From: Dallia pectoralis
Taxonomy: Eukaryota; Chordata; Actinopteri; Esociformes; Umbridae
Assembly: GCA_029465975.1 (NCBI GenBank)
Contig: CM055748.1
Coordinates: forward strand, 10,061,300-10,125,299
DNA length: 64,000 bases
Reading direction: 5' to 3'
Shown in pieces: positions 47,101 through 57,149 of the stretch. Both the position numbers and the translations under genes were made by a program. How positions within the stretch are numbered: position 1 is the first letter of the stretch; the number at the start of each line of letters is the position of its first letter. Below the pieces are notes generated by a model. That model was not told the DNA's origin. It made no database searches and saw nothing but the letters and a program-made list of their open reading frames with translations.

Positions 47101-48469
47101 TAGGCTATAAAGAGAGGGGTTTACTAAGGCCTCGGCCAAGAGGAGTTCACTTGGCAGACATTACTAGTGTATAAAGGGTATGTGAGACAGGGAATGACAG
47201 AGCTTCATTGAACAAACCACTACAGAAAATTCTGGCAAAGAGATGGTGCCGGGATCTTTGTGTATTCCAATTTCAGTGTTTGTAATGCGGCTCTAGCCTG
47301 CCGTGAATCTAAATCAAGCTAAACGATGTAACACTTGTTCTGTTTTTGCGTTAAGACGGAGTGTGACAGAGGAGGAATGAGAATTATTTCATGAAAATTC
47401 CTCCAAGACAACATTCAGCTGAACTATTTACTGTGACTTTTGTTTGCTAAGCGGCTTTTTATAGGAGCATACATTTGCAAACAATATTCTCCAGAATGTT
47501 TTCAACACCATTCGGAAAACACCTGTCTCGTGTTTTCCCTTTGCCGCGGTGTCGTGAGTCAGAGAGAAACAACACAGCGTGCATTAGAGTTACATTACAA
47601 CACACATAATTGAGTTTTTTAAACCCCTGAATTAGCTGACACTAAAACACTCAAATTTCAGTTATGAGTCAGTGATTATGGCACAGCAAAGACTAGTGTG
47701 TTATCATCGGGTCTGTCTGTGTCCTAAATGTCACCATATTCCCTTTATTACTCCCTGTATTCAGTATAACCTGCCACTAGGAGTGTCCGTCTTTAGCCCA
47801 TACTCTATTTCTTTGATTAGGCCCAGTCCATTGGAATGAACCCTTTGTATGTCATGGTTCCCTGCACACTCAGCGCCTCCTTTGCCTTCATGCTACCTGT
47901 GGCCACCCCGCCTAATGCCATCGTCTTCTCGTACGGATACCTCAAGGTTTCTGACATGGTGAGTGCTCCCTGCTGGGTCCCACTGCTGCCGATTAACCAG
48001 TGATCACAACGATAATAAGTCCCTCTACCGTATTCGTTCATAATACTACTCTCCTTTATGGTCCAGGATAATTGTAATCGTCTGAGACATTAACAGACAC
48101 TCTTATCCAGAGAATTTCTCATAGCCAAGACATCGTCCAGTATTGAGCAACATGTTAATACTTTTTTGTACTGGTCCTCATGTGGGACTGGAACCTACAA
48201 ACATTGTATTGTAGGTGTCATGCTAGACCAACCGAGCCACACAGGACTCAGTTAACGACGAATGTTCATCTCATTGCCTACCCCGGTAAGAACGGTTGTT
48301 AAAACGGACCGTGAAAAATGACCAAACCATGTGTCTCTCCCAGGCTAGGACTGGACTAGTGATGAACATCATCGGTATCATGTGCATCACTTTGGCCATT
48401 AACAGCTGGGGCCAGGCTGTGTTCCAACTAGACACCTTCCCTATCTGGGCCAATACTACGGGAGTGTGA
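38108..48469 (+). CDS. slc13a5: SLC13 family sodium-coupled citrate/dicarboxylate cotransporter (slc13a5/slc13a2 type)
   Basis: Twelve coding exons: 38108-38209, 42060-42188, 42386-42522, 43124-43341, 43516-43690, 43784-43906, 44031-44243, 46017-46123, 46224-46345, 46538-46699, 47821-47958, 48344-48469. All are GT-AG, phases match, 1752 nt in total (583 aa; human SLC13A5 568, SLC13A2 592). It is a polytopic plasma-membrane protein with the two sodium/substrate motifs of the family: SNT at residues 140-142 (WISNTATTAMMVPI) and SNV at about 481-483 (ECTSNVATATLFLP). Other signatures are ASIGGTATLTGTGPN and FMLPVATPPNAIVF. Most blocks read like SLC13A5 (KDTNMLF, WLWLQFV, SRDPGFM, FNFRKTWGCG). 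FWCTEALPLAVTAL and VEHWNLHKRIALRVLL are more like SLC13A2. I favour slc13a5; a tree is needed to separate a5 from a2. It imports citrate or succinate with several sodium ions. Confidence 0.85.
38654..38714 (+). repeat. 20-bp tandem triplet in SLC13 intron 1
   Basis: Three copies of GCTGTGTACAGCACAGGGAC in tandem. Confidence 0.85.
38985..39355 (+). repeat. ACACA/ACATACAGACA compound microsatellite, SLC13 intron 1
   Basis: About 370 bp of interleaved CACACAACACATACAGACAA-type units. Open frames through it are low complexity only. Confidence 0.95.
39361..40725. other. SLC13 intron 1, middle part
   Basis: AT-rich intronic sequence. No exon, RNA gene or complete repeat recognised. From the solo LTR to exon 2 (41101-42059) there is likewise nothing I can name. 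Confidence 0.35.
40726..41095 (-). mobile_element. solo LTR of an LTR retrotransposon, SLC13 intron 1
   Basis: A 370-bp element begins TGTCACGA and ends TCGTGACA (TG..CA termini). It is flanked by a perfect 5-bp target duplication, CATAT, at 40721-40725 and 41096-41100. Read on the minus strand it has a TATA-like TTATAAAGGG near 40995-40986 and AATAAA near 40790, in the order expected of U3-R-U5. No internal retroviral-type coding sequence is present, so it is a solo LTR left by recombination. Confidence 0.8.
44262..45850 (+). repeat. 18-bp minisatellite, about 88 copies, SLC13 intron 7
   Basis: Units built on CTGTTTATAGACTCTAAT. The array starts about 20 bases after the exon 7 donor (AAAGA|GTACGG, 44243/44244). 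The first part has a higher-order repeat: the marker GTTTAAATACATTACAC recurs at 44273, 44431, 44571 and 44711 (158, 140 and 140 bp apart). Later parts show CACTAAAC and GTTCATAG variants. Confidence 0.96.
48083..48247 (-). mobile_element. tRNA-derived SINE in SLC13 intron 11
   Basis: On the minus strand an A-box-like TGGCTCGGTTGG and a B-box GGTTCCAGTCCC form a tRNA-like head. The conserved tail CTCTGGATAAGAGTGTCTGT follows. This is the full-length form of the SINE whose tail also appears at 14640-14750. Confidence 0.75.
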
Positions 48470-49385
48470 GAGGCCAGGAGGAATACACACTGTGTGTGCA
48501 AATTACATTCATCAAGGGGACTTAACTGGTGTTGGGAGAGTCTGCTAGACACTTCCATGAGCCAGTGGACCGAACGGGTGGATATAATTGATGAGAAGAA
48601 TGACGGAGGGTGAAAAGTAGCACTACTGTATGTTTGTTGCTGTATTGTGTTATTCAGATAATGGACAGTTTCATGTAAATGCCCAAGTATTGACTCCGTT
48701 GCCTGATAACTCCTCAGAAGTCGCATTGGTTCTATCTTGAACCTGTAGGTTTGTTATATTTTAAGACCCAGAGTCGCTTAGAAAGCTTTTCGGGATCATG
48801 GTTAACGATACACTTTTGATTTGCACATAATAGCATCCGAACTATATTTCCCCCGAACGAGGGTAATGTATGTTGTCTTCTCCTACGGCTTGTCGGACTG
48901 ACAGATGGATGTGTTTGGCTAGCACTTATTGGTGATACCCGGAGCTGTGTCCTTCTAATGCTGCTTCTAATATTGTATGACTGAATCCTCAGAGATCCCA
49001 ATGGACAGACATTCATTATCTATAATCGTTGGACCTCAAAGTGGAAACGTAGAATTGAACATACCTCTACAATTTGTATCTACTGCGAGCGGCGCAGACA
49101 TTATAGATTGTCTCAACTACGCAGTTGTTTTGTAACATCAACGTTATATTAATATATTTTGATCAAAAGTCGTGTTTTCTAGATGTAATATAAAGTAGTT
49201 TTAAATTTTTTATGGCGTACTGGGTAGTTGAGACAATCTATAATGTCTGCGCCGCTCGCAGCTACAAGGTCTTTTATGTTTCTACAATCATGTATACAGT
49301 ACTGTAAAATCAGATGTCCCTGGATTCACACACTGTTGCAACCTCGTTGTTTAAAAGAAATAAAACAAACAGGAAAATCAATATG
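48470..49385 (+). other. SLC13 3' UTR (inferred) with poly(A) signal
   Basis: Non-coding sequence after TGA (48467-48469). The first clear AATAAA is at 49359-49364. A MITE with perfect inverted repeats (49083-49261) lies inside this interval. Confidence 0.5.
49083..49261. mobile_element. MITE with perfect 38-bp terminal inverted repeats
   Basis: 49083-49120 begins CTGCGAGCGGCGCAGACATT and is the exact reverse complement of 49224-49261. About 103 bp lie between. CTA flanks both ends and may be a 3-bp target duplication (49080-49082 and 49262-49264). No coding capacity; superfamily not certain. Confidence 0.85.
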
Positions 49386-49659
49386 CATTCTTAAATCTTA
49401 AACTTACAAAATCTATATATTTTTTTTCGGTGGTTATATGTATATGCAACAGAATCAATAATGTGTTTCACTATAAAATGTAGTATCTTTTGTTAAGTTT
49501 TAACTGGCAACGGTAGTATAACTAAATGTGTTATTTCTAAATATGACACCCCATCTGGTGCTATGAGTATCTTAATTACATGTAAAGTCATTAGTCATCA
49601 TTGTTTAGAACTAGATCTTAGAACTTAGATCTAATAGTTGGAAGCCACCTATCTGAACA

Positions 49660-49975
49660 GCACTGCAGTCCAGACACACCCTTTCATGCTAATGGTATGG
49701 CCTGATTACATTGGCCTCATACAGCAGGATAATACGCCCTGCCACACTGCACACATTGCCCTGGAATGGTTAGCGGAACGCGTTTAAAGTGTTGCTCTGT
49801 CCTCCAAATCTCAATTCGAATTGATCACCTGTATGATTCAGTGAACCAACAAGTCCGATTCACACCTTTATGGGTCGTGTAGAGTTCTTGCTTCGGGTGT
49901 GTTGGGGTGGGTTTTGGCGACATACGGTGGACCGTCAGCATATTAGGCAGATGTCATAAGTGTACATTTCTTTGT
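49660..49975 (+). mobile_element. Tc1/mariner-type remnant, second copy
   Basis: CAGCAGGATAATACGCCCTG, CCACACTGCACACATTGCC and CAATTCGAATTGATCACCTG followed by GAACCAACAAGTCCGATTCA parallel the copy at 36665-37320. Short and frameshifted. Confidence 0.6.
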
Positions 49976-52900
49976 TCACCCTGAGTTATTTCTATAACTC
50001 TTATCGGTTCATCCATGACTTTCAGTTTCACTCGTCTACAAATGACAGGTGACACACGTGACAAACTTTCTTAACAAATTGGGTGAAGCCAGAGAACACA
50101 AAAATTAAGAATAGGCTGTGGTGTACCTACCTAAAAGATAACAGAAACTCCCCTAAAATACAGATACAACCTCAAAATCTATTTTAACTTCTTGCAAGAA
50201 GAAAGGCCCAAATCTAATGAAGATATGATATGAAATCCCTTGCAGGATGTTGGCATGGTTGAAAATCAGATTTTGGCGTCAGGAACCAAAATATAGCTTT
50301 TTGGCCACAAACACTGAATGTGGGTTTGGCGTAAATAGAGATGGTGGTTTTCTAGAAAAACCTTCCCCCAACTGCAGTATGGTGGTTCATATGTAATTAC
50401 GCTGGGCAGTTTTGACTCCAAAGTCCATGAAAAAACCTGTGAAGCAAGCATAGCATCCATAGGTTTGGAAGTTCAGGTTACGATTGGGTTTAAGTTTTAA
50501 ACATAAAATGTGTCTGTTAATAGTTATAACAGTGAGAGTGGCTAAAAGTTGTGTGATAAAGTAAGGTCTGGACTTTGACTATTTTCGTTTTCAGCTATTC
50601 TATTGTAGATTTGCCAAATGTAGATTTTGTCAAACAATATCTCCTAAATTTGCAAACACTTACAAGTCAATGTCAGTACCGCAAAGAACTCAGCTAGATT
50701 TTACGGTTTACCTCATTATGGTCCCGCTGTCCGAGAATGTCAGACAGGTTGGTAGAACATGGAAATGCAATACCAGATAGCGTTTTCATGTTCGTCATTT
50801 AGTCCTTAAAACTGCGTTAGAGCAAGAGAATGCAGAATGTGCCGCTGTTTATTCCTTTTTACATTTGCATTCATATTTGAATTATGTCCACCAATATACA
50901 TGTCATTCTTTGAAAATGCTATTTGGCATTGCATTTTAATTTTCATATGGTCCACTAAAAAGCAGGGCATTCATTTCATATGGTTCGATAGATGTCATGT
51001 GTTGTTGTTCATCTGAGGTTGGATTTACCACATTTATAGATCTGCAAAGGAAAAGACCATTGTTATTATGGGCTGATATGTAAACCCATAGCATTCATAT
51101 GTGTACTTTCTTTTTCACATGAATGTATGCGTGTGTTTTGTGTCATGTGATATGTGCTAATCGATAGGCCAGGGTGCAGTAGTCCAAATTGTCAAAATAC
51201 ACACAACTATCTACACAGAAAGCAAGAGGTCATAGCCTTCCATTGCTCTACCTACGCCATTTATTTCTTCACATATCACGGAGTAAAATGTCCGGACTTT
51301 GACAGTCACGTTTTTCCGGAATATTTGTGGTTAGGTGCATATACACACATGATCCAATAAGCACAGGTCACTGTACACACACACACAGCCCAGGCCATGC
51401 GTCACTCTCCCGTTACTAATCGAGTGCATGAATTTGTCAAGGTTAGAAGATTAGGAAACCCCTCTCTTGTTGAGTCTGCTTTTCATAATAATATCAATAC
51501 TGTCCACTTCATATCAACCCAGAGTTCAGGCTTTGTCAGAATCGGTCAACACAAACGTACACACGATGACACAGTTTCTATAAAACAGCAGACGCTTCAC
51601 TGACACACAATCTTTTGATTTTTGAATTTATCAACATCACATGACCCATGACTGGCTGAAACATCCCAAAACTGCACGTAACTGATGAGTTGACAGTGGA
51701 TCGTGGACACTGGACACATATTGCCTCAGAACACAGAAAGAAAAGAAACAGAAAGAAAGAAAAGCATATGTGAGCCAAACTCTGACATTCACCACAATGT
51801 CTCGTGCATTTAAAATGTTAGACGGTTAATGACAAGTTTAAAAGCACTTGGGTGTACAGTACAGCCCAGATCACTATGGTCAAACATCACATGCGGTAAA
51901 AAGGCACACATAATTACAGTGCTTTCCCCTCTCCATGCTGCCTTTCCAAAACCCACTCATTATCCTAGTTATCATGTATCATAGCTTCTATTATTGGCTT
52001 TAAATACATTTAAGTGTTCGGTAAGAAAGGGAGAGCACTGGCTATTCTCTTTGCTGAGGTGGCTTTGCTTGGGTTTACATAGCATTTTGCAGGCACTTGT
52101 GTAAACCATCTATGTGCAGTTGAAACTCACTCACAGTGAGTTTTGAACTGGACAATAAGGCAAATGTAGTAGTTCAATAGTGGTTCTTGGTATCTGAAAT
52201 ATAACTTTCTATTTTCTCAGTCCCAGGATAGTAAATTGACAACACGTTCTGTGAGGAAAAGAAAAACAGGGTTTTGGTACCTGATACACCTGAGTTGTGT
52301 CAACTGAGCCGTGGCGATTTAGACTTAAGGTCTGCGCTTCGCTTGGGCCTCTACTTAGCCTCTGTATCAGTTACCAAAGTAGACAATATGTGGCTTGTCT
52401 GACAGAATCAAACCTTCCCTTCTTCATATTCAGGAGATACTGTTTGAAAATGCACGGGCCAAATTACCAAATTACTGTCATTAAGTACGCCAAAGATCTG
52501 GCTCAAGCTATGCAAGATGAAGCCAAATATATTCCTACAAAGAGCCTTTCTTTGTGTCCTTGGAGGCTGAAGTTAGATATTATTTTCGAACGGAAAAAAA
52601 TCCTGACAATTAATTCCTTGTTTGGGCTTAACTATAATAATGGAACACCTTAATGAGATTTTGAAAATGTCTGATGTTCACACACAGGAGTGATTTACAC
52701 AACTAGATTTTATATTCACAAGTAAAATAATGAGTTTTGCAAAAAAGTATAGGAAAATGCAAGAGATGAAGTTAAGTGGTAGAAAAAAGTATTTCCATGT
52801 TTCCTGTGCGCATGCGCATATAGCCCAGGGAAGTACGGGTGCCTGGAGGAGGTGCTGTCATACCATGTATATATCTATGCTGTCATACCCTCAGCACCGG

Positions 52901-53538
52901 ATGACGACGCTCAGAAAACAACTGTGCGTTTCACTGCTTCGAATGCGTGCGTGTAGTCCGTTATGGCGTTATATTTGTGACACACACACACTATATGAGC
53001 ATCACTACTGCAGACGGGAACGCGTCGTCCATCCGTTCATAACGTATTGTATACACGTCACGGTCAGTCACTGCTCACATCAAACGGTCGGATCTGTGCG
53101 TCATTTGCGTGCGTTATGATTTCTTCAGCACATAAATGCGAGTAGGCATATTTGTATCAATATTTATGAAGTAATTCAGTCCCCTTACCTACTTTCACAT
53201 TTAGTTTTATTATTGACTTTATGTAATATTGTTTTGTTGCTATCAGTCTATAAACAATACAAATAACATCAAAGGGTAAAACACAGTTTCAGATTTCTAT
53301 GCCAATGTATTATCTTAAAATATTTGTGCCAATTCATAAAATTTTAATATTTCACAATCGTAAGTAGCCTACATAGACCTTTTGTTTCCTAACTGGTAAA
53401 AGGGCTTTTGATAGCGATTGCAGCAATGTTTCTATGAAGGTGTGTCTCTACCCGCTTTGCACACCAGGACTTGGGAAGTTTCACATTTTCTCCTCTAAAC
53501 TTGGTGCTTTGGATATTGTTTCTTCAAGTGCCGTTATA
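49976..53538. other. gene-poor intergenic DNA
   Basis: I read both strands and found no exon with family resemblance. The longest open frame (52297-52653, plus) shows no recognisable motif and AT-rich composition. Confidence 0.4.
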
Positions 53539-53546
53539 TTTGATTC

Positions 53547-55517
53547 TAGTGCTGCACGATTAATCGCATCGCAATCGCAATGTCAGCCCTTTGCAATTAT
53601 ATGATGGCAAAATGTTGAGATTATATTTATAAAAAAAATAATAATTAGTGTGTGTGAAGACAAACTTTCTGAGAACAGTTTGCCGATTTTCCTTGCAAAA
53701 AAAAAGATCTGACAGTCTCAGTAAAGGCGTGTCGTGTTGCGTGTCGTGTCGCGTGCGTGGTCACTTGTGTGTGTGCGCAGCGCGAAAATACCAGAGCGAA
53801 AATGGATGCCGAGGAGATCGACTCTGATCTGGTACCTAAAGATGTCTCTACCTATGTTATATGGCGGTATTTTGGATTTCAGATTACTGACACTGAGCAG
53901 AGAGAGGTACTGTGCAGGATTTGCAAAATTAAAGTTGCTACATCCCTTGGCAATACGACAAATTTATTTCAGCTCCTGAAACAGCACAGAGAAAAATATG
54001 AGGAATGCATGACGGTGAAAGAGAGGCACAAGCTGTTCCCCGAACAAAACAAAATTACAGATGTGTTTGCAAGCATCACGCCATATGATAAGTCTTCGGC
54101 TAGACATAAAGAAATCACTGACTCCATAACGCACTGTTTGGCAAAAGACATGATGCCCATACACGCATGTGAATATTAAACGTTTTTGCAATGTGAGGTG
54201 AGTAAAAGTTTTTCATATATCATTTGCAGAAAATGCTCTGATAAAGAATGCACAATGCATTAACAGGGCTACTGGGATATGCAGGAAGTTTCTGGGCCAC
54301 TTCTCCCATAGTTGGAAGAAAAGAGTGGCCTTGAGGGAAGCATAACGAGAGCTCAACCTCCCAGAGCATGCCATGGTGACAGACTGCGCAACACGATGGG
54401 GTTCCACTCAGAAAACGATAGAAAGTGCATTGTCCAAGGTTCTCTCTACGGAGTGCGACACCTACTCCCTTCTTGGCAGGACCTGGAGGTCTTGGAATCT
54501 GTAAACAAGGCACTCAGCCCTCTCCAGGACTTCACGGATCTGGGCATATATTGTGTCAAAACCTGCTCTGCATCTTCTGAACACCTCAGTGCTGATGAAG
54601 CAGACACTGAGCTAACCAAGTCACTGAAATCCAAAATTCTTAGCTACCTCAACGACAAATATGAAGGCATTCAGGACTTGCTAAACTTCACCACTTCCCT
54701 GGACCCAAGGTTCAGAACACAACACATCTCTGAAGAAGATACCCAGACCTTAAAGGAACGAGCCAAATCTGAGTTGATCGTGAGTGAAACCACAGTTTAC
54801 TGGTAAAAAAATATTCAATGTAACAAATTTCTAAAACATGTGCATTGTTTATTGTTTCTGGAAATTCACGGCCAGCAGTCTGTAGCCCAAAGCCCTGCAG
54901 TGATGGAGAATAATAGCATAGATGTGGAAAGTCCACCTGCTGCTAAAGCCCAGAAGAAAACTCTGGCCAGTTTCTTTAAGGAAACCACATGCACAACACC
55001 AAGAGCACCACTGTCATCCACATTTGATTCCATGGCACAGTTAAGAGAAGCAGTGGCCTCTGAAGTCAATGTTTACATTTACATGCCATGTGTAGACCAT
55101 GGAGAAGATCCACTGAAATGGTGGAAGACACACAAAGTCAGCTTCCCTAGGCTATGTAAACTAGCACAGAAATATCTGGGCATGCAAGCAACCAGCTCTG
55201 CATCAGAGAGTTTGTTTGGACAAAATGTTAAAAAAAATATATTTTTGTGAAAATGTGTATGTTTTCATTTGTCTTATATATTTAGCTTTACTTTCGAGAA
55301 AATAAGTTTACAAATAATGCAAATGTTTGTTTTTTAATTTATTTTGAAAACATTTCTAGTTTTACAAATACACATTTTAGCATTACCACTAATCTGTGTG
55401 TGCATTTTTCTTTAAAACCCATCAAGTTGACTTGTGATACAATTTATTATAATCGCATATCGCAATATTGACCTCACTATTTGCAATATGACATTTTCCC
55501 CAAAGCGTGCAGCCCTG
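53547..55517 (+). mobile_element. hAT-family DNA transposon with perfect 8-bp target duplication
   Basis: Ends TAGTGCTGCACG and CGTGCAGCCCTG are imperfect inverted repeats of hAT type. TTTGATTC flanks both sides (53539-53546 and 55518-55525), the 8-bp duplication typical of hAT. The interior carries a decayed BED-type transposase. Length is 1971 bp. Confidence 0.9.
53802..55250 (+). pseudogene. hAT transposase remnant (ZBED-like), broken
   Basis: Three disconnected blocks. 53802-54179 encodes a BED-type zinc-finger N-terminus (VIWRYFGF, CRICKIKV, NTTNLFQLLKQHRE) ending at a stop. About 54312-54806 encodes mid-to-late transposase (VNKALSPLQDFTD, FTTSLDPRF). 54840-55250 ends with the hAT dimerisation motif (PLKWWKTHKVSFPRLCKLAQ, then YLGMQATSSASESLF). 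Stops, a shift and the loss of the catalytic middle make it non-functional. Confidence 0.85.
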
Positions 55518-55525
55518 TTTGATTC

Positions 55526-56530
55526 TACTTACATTTCTCCTATCCTGATTAGTCTCCCTGCCGCTGAAAAGCATCCCCATGGCATGATGCTGTTTATCTA
55601 ACCTTACCAGCGGGATCGTATGAGTCAAGGTCTCAGAGGTCTATGTAGAGTTCCTTGAACTTTGGCAGTTTTTTCTCTGCCATGCACTGTGGGACCATAT
55701 GTGATTAAAAATCACATTCATTGAAAGTCATTTACCACAATTAATTTCTTGAGCTCACTTGCTTTATTTTGGGTCATTGTCTATACATGAATTCCCCCAA
55801 AATCTATATTTAATTAACTAGAAAATAAATCTACAACACAACAAAATGTAGAGAAAGCGAAGCAGTCTGAACACAATCCATAAAAACTCTATGCACCCAA
55901 GACAGAATATTTTGTCATTTAGAGTATCTAGGCCACATATATGGACAAGTCACAAGGAAATAGCTCCATCACCTGGTGAGGTGGAAAACTTGAAAAAACT
56001 CTTCAAACTTTGTCCTGTAATAAAGTAAGTGAAACAATGTTCATAAATTTGGGTTTTCTACACCACCACAATGGGTTATAAATGAAACAGCTGAGATGCA
56101 ATTGTTAATTGTGATACTTTGCCAGGCCTTTACTGTCTGTCTGCAGTTGTTGTTTGTCTCTGGGTCTTTCTGTCTTATGTTCTGTCTACACATGTCAAAT
56201 TCGCCTCCACATGAATGTCCGGACCCAGTGTTTCACAGCAGAACATTTCCCCGAGCATCACACTCCATCCTGGTTCCAATAGTCCCCATTACTCACCATC
56301 TACCTATCCAAGAAGCTGGAAGAAAGCTACAGGTGAGTTGAGTACATCCTTTGAATGCCTTAACGAGAATCGTAATTGGGATGAATTGGGTTGAGCTGGG
56401 TTGCAAAGCAACTTTATGAACATGAGAAATAATTGATCCAATAATATCTCTTGGGAGTTTTTCTGTGGCTTTACGAAGATAGACTACATATACTGTATAA
56501 AATTGGGGTCACGTAAAAATCATTGCTCTT
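55526..56530. other. intergenic DNA
   Basis: No recognised exon or repeat. Confidence 0.35.
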
Positions 56531-56534
56531 CAAA

Positions 56535-56765
56535 ATGCCCCAAATACAGCGACCTCCCTACGAGGGCACATGGAGCAAACTGCCCCAGCTAAGGATAGAA
56601 CGGAGGTTGATGGGTGAGACTAGTGACGGGGTGGCCACTAGAATGCTGGAGGTCCTCCTGGCACACAGGGCCTAGCTGATGGGGAGGGACCTGTTCCTGG
56701 GTGTCATGCTTTTCATTTTGGCCCTGTTTGTCGTCATCAACCTGCTGCTTAGCAACGTAATTTAA
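56535..56765 (+). pseudogene. unidentified small ORF with C-terminal membrane helix, interrupted by one stop
   Basis: From ATG 56535 the frame runs 76 codons to TAA 56763-56765, with a single in-frame TAG at codon 47 (56673-56675). The first part is charged (MPQIQRPPYEGTW, LRIERRLMGE). After the stop the frame starts again with a Met and encodes MGRDLFLGVMLFILALFVV then INLLLSNVI, a typical single transmembrane segment. I do not recognise the family. It could be a degraded tail-anchored protein, a terminal exon of an unseen gene, or chance. Confidence 0.25.
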
Positions 56766-56943
56766 CGAACACCGTGAGTTCTAGATTGACTTAGCAACAG
56801 AACCAATGGGCTCCAGAGACAACAGGTATGTTCAGGGGACCACTTAACCCGAGGAGTGGATCAAACCGTGGTCCCAAAAATGTGTTTGTACTGCTGGCCT
56901 AAATGGAATCACAGGATTAACAGCCGGTCTATCTTAGTAAACA

Positions 56944-56949
56944 TTTAAT
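56944..56949 (-). terminator. candidate slc47a1 poly(A) signal (ATTAAA)
   Basis: ATTAAA on the minus strand about 200 nt past the slc47a1 stop codon; no AATAAA is seen nearer. Confidence 0.35.
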
Positions 56950-57149
56950 AATCTTAGTCGACATCTAAAATTATGACACAAATCGATCCAACAGTGTGTT
57001 CTCATTATTAGTACGATGCAGAACAAAGGGTCACACTTATAGTGTACAATCCCAAATGTTTGCTATTCTAGTTGATTATTTCCCTGGCACAGCAGGTCTA
57101 GCATTTGACTTGGTCCCAGGGTGTTCTCTCTGTCCCCTGGGTATGACTC

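Noticed and set aside
52297..52653. 118-codon plus-strand open frame
   Set aside because: No recognisable motif, AT-rich surroundings and no supporting splice or promoter signals.
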